From contig CM045729.1 in NCBI GenBank assembly GCA_024760905.1, forward strand, positions 5,445,163 through 5,509,162: 64,000 nt of DNA. Reading direction: 5' to 3'. Under the pieces are notes generated by a model. The model was not told the DNA's origin. It made no database searches and saw only the letters and a program-made list of their open reading frames with translations. Numbering within the stretch: the stretch's first letter is position 1; every line of letters starts with the position of its first letter. The DNA comes from Plotosus lineatus. Its lineage: Eukaryota > Chordata > Actinopteri > Siluriformes > Plotosidae. The translations under genes and the position numbers were made by a program. This document shows, piece by piece, positions 33,095 through 44,640 of this stretch.

Positions 33095-33422
33095 AAATTT
33101 CCCCCTCTGATGCATGGAAAGTGATCAGCATGGAGATTGTATGTACGTTTATTCAGATTTCTCAGAGACATTTCCATCTTTTGGTGACGATGGAAAAAAA
33201 ACCACACCCACACATTTAGGTCTGATTAGTTGATCAGTAATGCGGATACAGGTGCAGTTACAGTATGATCTACAGGTCAGAACATATCGAAAGTCCTCTT
33301 TTTCTCCCTTTTTCTGCTGTCTGTCCTTTAACGACAGTGATGTGTGTCGTCCCTGTTAGTGCTTCTGTAAAATAGAAAAGAGGGGGATGTGTATTCAGAA
33401 CTGTGGGATAAAATGTTTAATG

Positions 33423-33457
<35 letters not shown>

Positions 33458-33620
33458 GATGAAGAAGAAGAAGAAAAAAACAATCTCAGTAAGAAGCTTT
33501 GTTCCGGTTATTGTTGTCATGATTCATCATTAGGATATGCAGTAGTCAGGCACCTCTTGTTTTGTAAACACTAATATATTTAATTTGTTATACAGCACAC
33601 GGACATTAAACTCTATTTTT
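30966..33620. other. Long repeat-poor non-coding segment
   Basis: No SINE, LINE or MITE is recognisable over about 2.6 kb, in contrast to its surroundings. It holds a GT run (33044-33091), poly-A tracts (31378-31397 and 33428-33454) and no convincing open frame. It could be an extended 3' UTR or conserved non-coding DNA; the sequence alone does not decide. Confidence 0.5.
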
Positions 33621-34061
33621 TTGAGACCTGACTGGTGTGCTTCTCTTTCTTCTCAGGTTTTTTTTTTTGACTGAAACGATAATTCGGACTGTATACATTT
33701 ATAATATTCAAAGAAATGCTGTGGAGCAAAGACAAATTCAAAAAAGAATCAAATTAAATATTTCTTGATAAAACATACTTGGCAGAAGAAGGAATCATTG
33801 AGTGAAGGTACAGTGTGGGCAGTTTTATAAAGAAATAAACTGTGAATATTACTCAGCATCTTCCAAATCCAGCCATGGATCTTCTGGAAGTTTTGATGGC
33901 CGAACTTGCTTGTATTCTCTTATTTTACGTTTCCCTGGGTTTCCGAGAGACCCTACGGACTATCTTGGTGTGATGGTTCCTGAGACTGGCTCGATCCATT
34001 CCAAACTCTTTGGAGATACTTTTGGAATCTTTTCCAGCCTGATGAGCTTTTGGACACCAAG

Positions 34062-34436
34062 ATGAAAATGTTGAGGTTCTCTTTGAGAGTAAAAGGATGG
34101 ATAGGATCATTAATGAGTACATCAGAGGGACAGCACATGTAAGAGGTTTTGGAGACAAAGTCAGAGAGGCTAGATTGAGATTGTTTGGAGATTTACAGAG
34201 GAGGGATAGTGAGTATATTGGTAGTAGGATGCTGAGGTTGGAACTTCCAGCAGAAGGCCTAGAGGAAGACCAAAGAGAAGATTTATGGATGTGGAAGAAG
34301 AAGAAGAAGAAGTGAAGGAGGACATGAAGGTCGTTGGTGTAAAAGAAGAAGATGCAGAGGATAGGGTGAGATGAAAGCAGATGATTCGCTGTGGCAACCC
34401 CTGAAGGGAAAAGCCGAAAGGAAATGAAGAAGAAGA
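34062..34436 (+). mobile_element. RTE-type LINE, 3' fragment
   Basis: The reading frame gives the C-terminal domain of this LINE family (DRIINEYIRGTAHVRGFGDK, VREARLRLFGDLQRRDSEYI) with frameshifts. It ends in the family's 3' end (GATTCGCTGTGGCAACCCCT, AAAAGCCGAAAGG) followed by (GAA)n. Confidence 0.88.
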
Positions 34437-34483
34437 AGATCTTTTGGACACCCAGAGAAACTGTTAAAACGTTATAAAAATGT

Positions 34484-34712
34484 TATCAAAGGTCGGCCGT
34501 GTCTCTCACTGTCTATGTGGTGAGAGGTTCATGTAAAAGAGCCATTACTGACTTTCGTAAAGAGAGATGCATAGCCATCAGCGTGTTGCGACCACGCGAT
34601 GGCCTGGCAAGCCCTCCAGGTTTTACTCTGACCTCGCCCAGAGTCAGTTGAGATGGGTGCCAGCCTCGCCACAGTCCTAATTAGGGTCAAGCAGTTGAGA
34701 AAATGAATGAAT
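34484..34712 (+). mobile_element. SINE fragment, L2-type tail
   Basis: Body from TTATCAAAGGTCGGCCGTG on, tail GATGGGTGCCAGCCTCGCC and CTAATTAGGGTCAAGCAG, ending in GAATGAATAA. Head missing. Confidence 0.75.
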
Positions 34713-35037
34713 AACAACATCGTGTTTTGACTTGGTTTACACTTTCACAAACATGTTGTGATCAATAGACACTGATAGACCCCAGTTCATAAAAAGAAAA
34801 AAAAAACATTCAACCACTCAAACTCAGACACCTGTCCGAAAACATCTGACTCTAATTTCACCTTTCAATTAGCTGCTACATATTTTTCAGGGTGGTACCT
34901 TCTCGAAAGCTGGCGAATTGACTTCACTTAAAAATTCCCTCCAAAACTTGTGAATAGTTGTCGAGTGTTTGCCGTGTTCTCTAAACATTCCCCAAGGTTC
35001 TACACCCCAAAAATTCATTTTCAACATGTTTAAAAAA

Positions 35038-35281
35038 ATGTGACGCACTCCACCGAATGTAGGTGCTTGTTGCAACTGACACACGGAGCTTTTGAGACAG
35101 AGTGCAGCTTATCCAGACTTCCGATCTTTCAAGTAGGCAAGTGCACTTTGAATACTTGTTTAGTACTCAATATTCACTTGCTTACGTGAAAGATCGGAAG
35201 TCCGGATAAGCCATGCTTTGTCTCAAAAGCTCCGTGTGTCAGTTGCGACAAGCACCTACATTCGGTGGAGCGTGTCACAAA
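35038..35281. mobile_element. Fold-back element with about 105-bp arms
   Basis: The left arm (from TGTGACGCACTCCACCGAAT to TTTCAAGTAGGCAAGTG) and the right arm (CACTTGCTTACGTGAAAG to GGTGGAGCGTGTCACA) are reverse complements with only a few mismatches. A loop of about 35 bp (ACTTTGAATACTTGTTTAG) separates them. Transposon class unknown; I see no clear target duplication. RNA or single-stranded DNA would form a long hairpin. Confidence 0.85.
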
Positions 35282-35344
35282 TGTAAAAAAGATAAAATAA
35301 GGTAAATTAGGTAAGGTTAGAAAAATAAGGCTACTACATCGAGT

Positions 35345-36180
35345 CTATATGTTTTACGGACAAGGTGTTGAGGGGTTCTGGTTTGGTGGCCATCGGATCT
35401 CATCTCTGCTTTCTGCGGAAGACGTTGTCCTTTTGGATTCATTGATCTGGGACATACAGATCTCATTGGAGTGATTCGCAGCCAAGTGCGAAGCAGCAGG
35501 GATGAGAATCGGCACTTCCAAGTCCGAGGCCATGATTATCAGCCGGAAAAGGGTGGAATGCACCCTCCGGGTTGGGAATGAGGTCCTGCCACAAGTGGAG
35601 GAGTTCAGGTATCTCAGTATCTTGTTCACGAGTGAGAGAAGGATGTAGTGTGAGACTGACAGGTGGATCGCTACAGCCTCTGCTGTAAAGCGGAGTCTGT
35701 ATCGGTCCATCGTGGTGAAGAGGAAGCTGAGCCGCAAGCAAAGCTCTCAATTTACCAGTTGATCTACAGTCCGACCCTCACCTTGGTCACGAGCTTTGGG
35801 TAGTGACTGAAAGAACAAGACCATGGATAAAAGCGGCTGAAATGGGCTTCCTTCACCAGGTGGTTGGGCTCTCCGTTAGAGATAATGTGAGAAACTCGAT
35901 CTTTTGGGAGGAGCACGGAGTAGAACCGTTCTGTGTTGAGAGGAGCCAGTAGAGCTTCCTGAACGCCTCCCTGGTGTGGTGTTTTGGGAAGAGATGCCGG
36001 GGTCAACCCAGAACATGCTGGAGAGGGACCATATCTTTCGGCTGGTCTGGGAACACCTTGGTGTGTCCAATGAAGTGCTGGAAGAAGTGACTGGAAAGAG
36101 GTATATCTGGACCTCATTAGGTTGCTGCCCCTCAACCCGACCCTCGATCAAGCAGAAGGTGTAAGTCAACTTAGGAGTCC
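35345..36180 (+). mobile_element. Rex-type LINE, decayed 3' part of ORF
   Basis: Sense is +. It covers the late reverse-transcriptase and C-terminal region: TCTGCTTTCTGCGGAAGACG corresponds to the FADD box region (FCGRR here, so destroyed), followed by GGGTTGGGAATGAGGTCCTG, TCACGAGTGAGAGAAGG and the LVWEHLGVSNEVLEEVTGKR block. Many indels and stops occur. It matches copies at 43290-43998 and 63085-64000. I call it Rex3-like from memory of family sequence. Confidence 0.8.
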
Positions 36181-36374
36181 ATCACAGGTTACCTCCCCCA
36201 TTTTACTGCTAGCCATTTATACTGCTGGGTGGACAGAGGTGCACAACTTCTCAATCATGAGCCCAGCACCCTAACCACTACCGCCCAATGTTTAAAATAA
36301 GTTTATGGCAAATGTGTCGTCATTGCTTGATGGTTAAGGCTCTAGGTTACTCATCTGAAGGTCAAAAATGTAAG

Positions 36375-36434
36375 CCACAAACACATATATTTCACCTAAT
36401 ATATTAAAGATAAACATGTAAAAACAATAAATAT

Positions 36435-36483
<49 letters not shown>

Positions 36484-36489
36484 ATGTAC
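36375..36489 (-). mobile_element. Tigger-like element, left piece
   Basis: GCCACAAACACATATATTTC and AAAACAATAAATATTT match the complement of 8600-8700 in the first Tigger copy. It is interrupted by the LINE at 36490-38224 and continues at 38242. Confidence 0.7.
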
Positions 36490-38224
36490 TTCTTTTCCTT
36501 TCGGCTGTTCCCTTCAGTGCTCACCACAGCAAACCATCCGCCTCCATCTCGCCCTGTCCTTTGCATCTTCTTCTCTTACTCCAATGACCTTCATGTCTTC
36601 CTTCACCACATCCATAAATCTCTTCTTTGGTCTTTCTCTAGGCCTTTGCCTGGTTGTTCCAACCTCAGGATCCTACTGCCAATATACTCACTATCCCTCC
36701 TCTGTACATGTCCAAACCATCTCAATCTAGCCTCTCTGACTTTGTCTCCAAAACATCTTACATGTGCTGTCCCTCTGATGTGCTCATTCCTGATCCTATC
36801 CATCCTCGTTACTCCCAGAGAGAACCTCAGCATTTTCATCTCTGCTACCTCCAGCTCTGCCTCCTGTCTTTTCCTCAGCGCCACTGTCTCTAAACCATAC
36901 AACATCGCTGGCCTCAACAACGTCTTGTACACTTTTCCTTTCATTCTTGCTGACACTCTCCTATCGCACATCACAACCGGACACTTTTCTCCAACCATTC
37001 CAGCCTGCCTGCACACGCTTCTTCACCTCTTTTCCACACTCTCCATTGCTCTGGATTGTTGAGCCTAAGTACTTAAAATCCTCCCAAAAGACCACCCAAA
37101 GCCAGTTTCAACTCCTCCTTGAAGACAACCCGACACGCTTTCTTTTTCAGCTTCCACCATTTTGTCTTCTGCTCTGCCTTTGCCTTCTCCACCTTCCTCA
37201 CCATCAGCGTCATCCTGCACACCACCATTCTATGCTGTCCAGCAACACTCTCACCCACTACTACTTTGCAGTCACTGACTTCCTTCAAATTACATCGTCT
37301 ACACAAGATGTAGTCTACCTGTGTGCTCCTACCTCCGCTTTTATAAGTCACCCTATGCTCCTGTCTCTTCTTGAAGAAAGTATTTACCACAGCCATTTCC
37401 ATCCTTTTTGCAAAATCTACCAACATCTGTCCTTCTGTGTTCCTGTCCTGGATACCAAACCTGCCCATCACTTCCTCGTCCCCTCTGTTGCCTGCACCAA
37501 CATGTCCATTGAAGTCTGCACCATTGACCACTCTTTCACCTCTGGGGTTACTCTGCATCACTTCATCTAACTCACTCCACAATCTCTCCTTCTCTTCTAG
37601 CTCACATCCTGCCTGTGGGGCATAAGCACTAACAACATTGAACATCACACCTTCAATTTCTAACTTGAGACTCATCACTCTGTCTGACACTCTTTTCACT
37701 TCTAGAACATTCCTGACAAACTCCTCCTTCAAGATGACTCCTACTCCATTTCTCTTCCCATCCTGCTCCTAAACTTCTAGCCTTGCTACCTTTCAACCTG
37801 GTCTCCTGAACACACAGTATGTCCACCTTCCTCCTGTGCATCATGTCAGCCAGCTCTCTACCTTTTCCTGTCATAGTTCCAACATTCAAAGTCCCTACTC
37901 TCAGTCCGAGACTCACGCCTTTCCTCTTCTCTCTCTGCCTACAGACACGCCTCCCACCTCTCCTTCTTCGACGTCTTCGACCAACAGTAGTCCAATTTCC
38001 ATCAGAATCCTGTTGGTTGACAGCACTGATGGCAGTCATTGTTAACCCGGCCCTCGACCAATCCGGTATGAGTTTAGTCTTTTTGGTTTACATTTTGTAT
38101 TTTGGCAAAAGTTTTACGCCGGATGCCCTTCCTATCGCAACCCTCTGCATTTCTCCGTGCTTGGGACCGGCATAAGGGGGAGAGACACTGGTTAGGGCCC
38201 CCCCTCCCACCTCATGGCTGCATT
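36490..38224 (-). mobile_element. RTE-type LINE with intact ends, RT core deleted
   Basis: The element is on the minus strand, with a 17-bp target duplication AATAATAATACATGTAC at 36473-36489 and 38225-38241. Its 5' UTR (GTGTCTCTCCCCCTTATGCC in sense) and its 3' end (CGAAAGGAAAAGAAG in sense) are both there. The endonuclease frame 38039-37073 is broken by a frameshift near 37700; it shows GTLNVGTM, CVQETR and ADFNGHVGAG motifs. The reverse transcriptase fingers and palm are missing: sequence jumps at about 37075 from the region after the endonuclease straight to the EDFKYLGST region of the C-terminal domain. Confidence 0.93.
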
Positions 38225-38241
38225 AATAATAATACATGTAC

Positions 38242-38929
38242 ATTAACGTTAATAATAATTAATAGTAAATAATAATAAAACAAGGTTAAGAAATAAGTCA
38301 ACTAACCCTTCCAATCATTGACTGCAGTGTCATGTGGGCAGGCATGAGGTGATGTATAACAGAGGAGGAGGAGGAGGAGGAAGAGGAGGAGAATTTTGTG
38401 CATGTGCAAGCTACAAATGCCAGCGAGGAAAGGGTCGTGGTGAGCTCCCACAAGGTGAGTGCTTCCCAAATAGTGGGGCATTGTGTGATGCCGGGGGGCA
38501 CATATGACCATGGGGAACATGCTTTTTTGCCATACTGTACAAGAATTAAGTGTGATTGCATGTCATCTACAGTAGGTGGCAGTGGCGCTCTTACTGTGTT
38601 CCATATGGTGTATGGAAAAAGCACCGCGCAAGCAATATGAAGTTTAGTAAACACTATTTACAGTCACGTTCGGAGTGCTGGGGGGGGGGGGGTTTCTTCC
38701 TATATGGGGCGTCACAGAAAATAATTGATAAGCACTGCACAAGGCGTTCTCAGAGTGCAGACGAATACATGTGGGAGAATACGAGGCAAATCGACCTGGA
38801 AAAGCTATTTCCCCAACAGAGCTCGTAAATCAAAATTTGGCTGGTTGGATTGAGTGGATTTTTGGTGGATCGAAGCTCGTATCATGGAAAATTCATTATT
38901 AAAGACGCTCGTAAGTCAAGGTACCACTG
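38242..38929 (-). mobile_element. Tigger-like element, right piece with hAT
   Basis: The rest of the Tigger split by the LINE. Its terminal end read inverted is CAGTGGTACCTTGACTTACG, and TA follows at 38930-38931. The hAT-like element (38457-38737) sits at the same relative site as in the 7882-8843 copy. Confidence 0.75.
38457..38737 (-). mobile_element. hAT-like MITE nested in the Tigger
   Basis: Terminal repeats GAGTGCTTCCC (first base mutated from C) and, from the right, CAGTGCTTATCAATT. Flanks CACAAGGT and CACAAGGC agree at seven of eight bases. Same family as 8135-8427. Confidence 0.85.
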
Positions 38930-38937
38930 TATTTGCA

Positions 38938-39065
38938 AAGCGGGTGGTGGTGGACTGGTGGTACAGTACCGGCTTACTAAACTGAAGGTTGTGGGTTCAA
39001 GCCCCACTGCTACCAAGTTGTCACTGCTGCATTGGAGGGAATGACAGCCCCTTGAACTGTAGTTC
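38938..39065 (+). repeat. SINE head fragment
   Basis: A tRNA-like head is clear (GGTGGACTGGTGGTACAG with an A-box-like start, GGGTTCAAGCCCC as B box). The rest of the SINE is lost. It is not a tRNA gene: the arms do not pair. Confidence 0.6.
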
Positions 39066-39777
39066 ATGTACCAATATAACGAGTGATGATGCCTTTAGAC
39101 AGTAATATAGAGGAAATGCTTCTGTGTTTGTGCAATGTGTCTGCAGTTAATTGCATAGACAGCATTTTAAATTAAAAATTAAAAAAAAAAATTCTTCATC
39201 TACACTAAGTGCTTCCTGCTGAAACAGGGTCAGAGTGGATTTCTGCAACCCAGCAGCACTGGCTGCTAATACATCACACATTCCATATTTAACATGCATT
39301 TAGAACATGAGACAGAAAGTACAGCTTCAGTGGGATGTACCGCGTACGTTCACTGTACATACACGATGTCGGAGCTTACAGGAAAGGTGTGCAGTAAGTT
39401 CTGGACTCGATAACCGCTTCTGAGAATTTAAAAGCACATTTTTATATGTTGGGGAAATAAAAGTGTGTTATTATCACGTCAGCTTTCAGTGAAATGTGTT
39501 CACCTGGCGGTGCTCGTTCTAGGAAGTTGTAGGCCTGTTTGTGGGCCTGTGCTTCCTCTGAATGTACTGACTGTGCCTTTTGATGGCTGTACATTACATG
39601 TGCATGCTAGAAAGCATGTGACACAGCATTAGTGCATACTTACAGAATAAAAAAGCCACCGGAAGTCCAAAGAGTTCGACACTGCAAGCCAACGGCTGGC
39701 TCTTCAGAAAAAGGAAATGAAGATCTGTATGTTTTCTAACCTTTTATTATATATGTTGGCTTGCTGACTTGGGAGCA

Positions 39778-39836
<59 letters not shown>

Positions 39837-40560
39837 ACGTGTTGGCGTCTACATCTGTCATCACATCCTATCTACCCATTTCGAAAGCCCTGAATGACTC
39901 AGCGTGTGCGCTACTTCCATTTTCCTTGGTTTTCGTTGTGTTGGCGATTGAACGCTGCTCGGGTTTGAACCCCACGCAGAGGGACGGGTGGCCTCACGCC
40001 CACAGAGTCGCATCATAGTTCACGGCCTCGGCACCATGATATGACATCACCGCCCTCAGATAGGGTTGTCTCGGCTACCAGACTGGAGCATTTTGTTGAT
40101 GGTTTTGTTTTTCTTTTTCTGCCCACTCTGGCTGTTTTTAATCACACCAGGGTGGAAAAAAATGACCTTGGCAGCATTACAGTTCAAGCTGCTTTATAGT
40201 GAGCTGATATAAAAGGAAGGGTGGGGGGGGTGGGGATATTTGCGTAACGCATATTAACACCACAGAGAGCGAAATAACACCAACATCCTTCTAGACATGT
40301 GCCATTGTATTCTATCCACTCTGGCCATCCTGGAGACGATCCACTCCAGAGCCATCACACAGTACCTGGAAGAACGTATGAAAAATCCGTGGAACAGAAG
40401 CGGATTCAGCAAATGATGCTCTTCCCTCAAACAGACAGAGTAGCTGCATGCAACACACAATGCTGTTCCAGCCAATCAGCAACAGGCAGAGTTTGAGCTC
40501 TTACATTGGATAAGTGCACTGTGTTGATAATTGATAGGAATAGTACAGTGCAATGTGTCT
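39066..40560. other. Non-coding DNA with (GT)n at 39781-39833
   Basis: One long GT run and no repeat family or coding frame that I can support. Confidence 0.5.
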
Positions 40561-40564
40561 CACA

Positions 40565-40980
40565 GTTATTTTATTCATTCATTCATTTTCCTGAACTGCT
40601 CGATCTTAATTAGGGTCTCAGGGGGCTGGTGCCCATCTCAGCCAACTCTGGGAAAGGGCAGAGGACAACCTGGATTGTTCACCAGGCCGTCGCAGGGCAG
40701 AAACAAACTGGCGGCTAGGTAGCTCCTCTTTACGAAAGTGAGCAGTGGTACTTTCATAACCCAGTTAGCTGTACTGGGGGGGCAGCAGCGACAACCCGGT
40801 CATAGTGGGGCTTGAACCCCCCACCTTGGGATCAGTAATCCAGAGATGAGTAAGAGTGTATCTGTGTTGCCTGTGAAGGTTTGGCAACCTATTTTCCCAT
40901 TATCAGCTGAGATAGGCTCCAGCCTCTCCATAACCCTGATAGGATTAATTGGTTTGGCAAGTAAATAAGAATGAGCCATT
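40565..40980 (-). mobile_element. SINE, minus strand, and L2 tail piece
   Basis: At 40570-40848 a full-length minus-strand SINE with L2-type tail: TTCATTCATTTTCCTGAACT, then body, then head (CACCTTGGGATCAGTAATCC). At 40895-40975 a separate plus-strand L2-type tail (CAGCTGAGATAGGCTCCAGC) is joined to it. Confidence 0.75.
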
Positions 40981-41121
40981 TTTCCCAAATACAGGAAATT
41001 GCTTGTCTTTGCAGAGGTTTGCGCTCTCTACATGCTCTTGTTTTCAATATTTCTGTTTTAAAATATAATGTTTCTTATTCTCAATGCTATCTGAGGAGAT
41101 GTATAAACATGAATTTGGTTC

Positions 41122-41490
41122 ATCAGTGGTTCGCACATCCACCTCACTGCAAAAAGGTCCTGGGTCCAATTCCTGGGCTCTGAGGTGGTGGTGGTGGGGG
41201 GGGGGGGGTTCAATGTGAGGTTTGCATGTTCTCCACATGCTTACACGGGCTTCCTCCGGGTACTCTGGTTTCCTCCCACAATCCAAAAACATGCACAGTA
41301 GGCTGATTGGCTGTTCAAAATCACCCCTGGCTGGGAGCATGAGTGTGAATGGTTCTGTGTTGGCTCTGTGATGTCCTAGCAAGCTGTTCAGGGTGTAATT
41401 TGGGCTTTATGAGTTGTCCTCGATGGGTACCAGGCTCCCCACCGCTCTATTTAGGATTAAACAGCTTAGAAAATGAATGGACGAATGAAT
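41122..41490 (+). repeat. SINE/L2-derived repeat
   Basis: CCACCTCACTGCAAAAAGG head, GTTTGCATGTTCTCCACATG, GGTTTCCTCCCACAATCC and GACGAATGAAT end. A GGTGG/poly-G run is inserted near 41185-41210. Confidence 0.75.
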
Positions 41491-41645
41491 ATAATGAAAT
41501 ATCGATGGATCATGAAACTCTTTTTGGATTTCCGCTGAATTTAAAGAATAAAGACAGAATTGATACTGAAATTCTTCAGTTCTTTCTTTTCTGTTTTTCT
41601 GTGGAATAAAGGTGAGGGTTGCGAGTTAGAGGTGATCATCTAGAG

Positions 41646-41934
41646 CAGTGGTCTCCAACCTTATTTGCACTAGGGACCAGTTTTATGTATGAAAATGTTT
41701 CCGTGAACCGGTTACAGTCTACTCCGTAATCTTGTTTTGGTGTCTGTCACCGCAGAAAACCCCGCCTTACCAAGATATGTCATTGGAACGGAAGAAGGGC
41801 TTTCCGTGCTTCTGTGGCAATGTCGAAAAAAGTCGTTTTTCAAGATAAGAACCGGAAGCTCTAATAAAAAAACTAACTTTTTTGTTTTCGGACCGGTATC
41901 AAATGATTCATGGACCAGTAATCAGGGCCCCCTG
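41646..41934. mobile_element. hAT-like MITE with perfect 8-bp duplication
   Basis: The flanks ATCTAGAG (41638-41645 and 41935-41942) are identical. The left end CAGTGGTCTCCAACC is typical of hAT-Charlie-like ends; the right end, inverted, begins CAGGGGGCCCTGATT. The 289-bp interior is non-coding. Confidence 0.9.
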
Positions 41935-41942
41935 ATCTAGAG

Positions 41943-42981
41943 CAAATGAAAGTCAAGTTCCAGATTCTTCTACTCAGGAAAAATTTGTCAACGTCGTAAG
42001 AGTGAATGATCTGAATGGACTCAGGCAGGTCATGGACCCGGGCGGGTGCGAAACCCAAGTCTGAATACCAGAAACTTTCCCAAAGTGAATATTAGTGGAA
42101 CGTTTGGACTCGAAAACACAGAAATTAAATCAGATTTCTCCGTTTTGTTCACTTCGTTAGCTAAAACACTGACTGCCAGATGAAACATATTTAGGCAGAA
42201 GATTTTCATTGGTGAACAGCTTCATACAGACATCTTGGTGAGAGGACTCCCCCCCCCCCCCATTTTTTTTTTTTCTTGTACATGTGTAGGCGCAACTGCC
42301 AGCAATCTCCTCCTCCATTTGTGCAGGATGAAACACTTTGAATCCGTATATAATCCAGCAGGGATAAACAGCTCCTACTAACAGACGGCGTGTGAATTAA
42401 ACCTGTCACCTGAGCCGCAGCAGTTCTGCCTGACTTTCAGCTCCATCAGTGGGGTTTTGGGCTTTTTTGTGTGGGAGGGCAGGTGGGCTGGGTTTTTTTT
42501 TCTCTCCTCATTTTGTGCAGAAATCGTTAGCTTGTTAAACAATAAAAAAAAACCTGTGAGAAAAAAAATAGTAGTTTCACTCTCTAATGGTAGCTTATGG
42601 TTTACTGTATAAAAAAAAAGAGTCCAAAATGTCCTTGTGGTTACCATATGCCGAACGCCATTGGGTTTGTTATTTTATTTTATATTTTGTATGAAATGCA
42701 GTTTACCGTGATGGTGAAAAATAAAAGTGTGTGTGTGGTTTTTTCCAGGCAAACAGCTCTCGGCACATGAAGTGCCTGCTTCCAACACACCTGCCAGCAC
42801 AGGTTTGGGCTCCTATAGAGAAAATGAAGGCCTGCTACTGACATGCTGTTAAATGCTTTCGCGATAATAACAGGAAATAAATACACTGCAGCTTTTAGGA
42901 CCTTCGTGACATGTCATGCTGATAAAAAAATACAAAAATCATACTGTACCACCTTTCAATCTTACACAGTGATATTAAATT

Positions 42982-42982
<1 letters not shown>
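41943..42982. other. Non-coding DNA, no feature
   Basis: I see no gene. A poly-C/poly-T tract lies at 42249-42275. Confidence 0.5.

Positions 42983-43030
<48 letters not shown>
42983..43030. repeat. (AC)n microsatellite
   Basis: About 23 AC units ending in CACGCACACATG. Confidence 0.95.
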
Positions 43031-43036
<6 letters not shown>

Positions 43037-43289
43037 TGTAAACATGAAGATGAAAAAAGCAGTTTCAACAAGGAAAATAAAAAGAAGAGCGAGAGAAAGC
43101 TTCAAACTGGTCACATGATAAGTGCGAAGTGACATCATCACTGGCAGATAGAAATCGCACTGACAGACATTCAGTCTATTATTGCTGCTATTACAACTGC
43201 TACTTCAATTACAAGGCCGATTTATTAAAGATTTCCCCTGACCCACTTCCTGACCCACTTCCTGTCCCACTTCTGGTTATTGCAGGAGG

Positions 43290-43998
43290 ATGAAATTGCA
43301 CATCCTCATCCTCATCTTCCTCCACTAAGTCCAGGGTAGGGTCGTGGGGACAGCAACCTAAGCAAAGAGGTCCAGACGTCCCTCTCCCCAGCCACTTCCT
43401 CTAACTCTTCCTGGAGGACACCGAGGCAGTCCCAGACAAGCCAAGAGACATAGTCCTTCCAGCGTGTTCTAGGTCGACCCCGGGGTCTCTTCCAGGTTGG
43501 ACATGCCCGAAACACCACACCAGGGAGGCGTCCAGGAGGCATTCTGACCAGATGCCCGAGCCACCTTAACTGGTCCCTCTCAATGCGGAGGAGCAGCGGC
43601 TCTACTCCAAGCTCTCCATGGATGATACAGCTTCTCACCTTATCTCTAAGGGAGAGCCCTGCCACCCGGCGAAGGAAGCTCATTTCAGCCGTTTGTAGCC
43701 GCAATCTAGTTCTTTCAGTCACTTCCCAAAGCTCATGACCATAGGTGAGGGTTAGAACATAGATTGAGTGGTAAATTGAGAGCTTCACCTTGCGGCCCAG
43801 CTCCTTCTTCATCACGACGGACCGGACGGACAAGCTCCGTTTAACAGCAGAGGCTGCAGCGATCCGTCTGTCGATCTCCCGCTCCATCCTTCCCTCACTC
43901 GTGAACAAGAGCCCAAGATACTTAAACTCCTCCACTTGAGGCAGGACCTCATTCCCAACCCGGAGGGTGCATTCCACCCTTGTCTGACTGAGAACCAT
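43290..43998 (-). pseudogene. Rex-type LINE, C-terminal RT segment
   Basis: An uninterrupted minus-strand frame of 228 codons (43998-43312). It begins near VECTLRVGNEVLPQVEEFKY and includes LGLLFTSEGRMEREIDRRIA, LTYGHELWEVTERTRLRLQT, LRWLGHLVRMPPGRLPG and the RPRGRPRTRWKDY block. This is the region after the catalytic palm of a LINE reverse transcriptase; the active-site FADD box is not included, so the piece is 5' truncated. The end carries GATGAGGATGAGG-like simple sequence, as expected for Rex3-like 3' tails. It is the best preserved of the three copies in this window. Confidence 0.88.
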
Positions 43999-44099
43999 GG
44001 TCTTGGACTCAAATTGTGCATTAATAATAATATGGATCTCTACACATCATGTGGCAATCTGTAGCTCTGAAGTCCAAATAGTTGCTCTTTTAAAGGTGC

Positions 44100-44640
44100 T
44101 ATGGAGGAGTAAGACGTGATGAGGGAGCCAGTTGAACGCAGAGCGGTGCGAAGTTCTGTTCATGAAAAGGTCGCACACACACCACGGGAGACACTCAACA
44201 AAATCAAAGACTTATGTTGTGGATCATATGACATAGACGAGTACTGGCATTGTCGATTCAAGCGTGGTTGGACCTCGATGGAAATGATTTCCAGGTTCCC
44301 ATTACCGGGTGAACACAGTCCGTTATTAATGAAGACACCATCCGGAAAGTTTGGCAATTTACGCATGACAAGTCAACCAGCCCAAGACATCATGATCGGC
44401 GTGGAAAAAAATGATCTGTGAACATTTGCACTTCTGTTATCACCACTCTGCGCTGGTCCCAAAAGACAGTGAGCATGACTTTACCTGCTGAAGGAGGCCG
44501 TCAAAACCGAGAGGTGTGGCAGTCAATCCGAAGATCTCCACCCCCTGAAAAACAATGCTCTGGTTCACAACTTGCGTGTTGCCCAGACAGTACAGTCCTG
44601 AGGTGATGAAATCTTTTCTCGTCCTCCTTAATTCTCCCAG
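44100..44640 (+). pseudogene. Degenerate mariner-like transposase start
   Basis: Fragments in different frames recall the N-terminal HTH of fish mariner-like transposases: a FKRGWTSME piece near 44255, NEDTIRKVWQF near 44330 in a shifted frame, and MTSQPAQD near 44370. Frames are broken at least twice. No catalytic motif is seen. The assignment is weak. Confidence 0.3.

Noticed and set aside
34170..34451. Ser-rich minus-strand frame
   Set aside because: Antisense of the LINE 3' fragment and its (GAA)n tail.
36484..37570. Plus-strand open frames over the LINE (also 48290-49237, 50390-50830, 55636-55935 minus)
   Set aside because: Antisense shadows of the LINE frames on the other strand.
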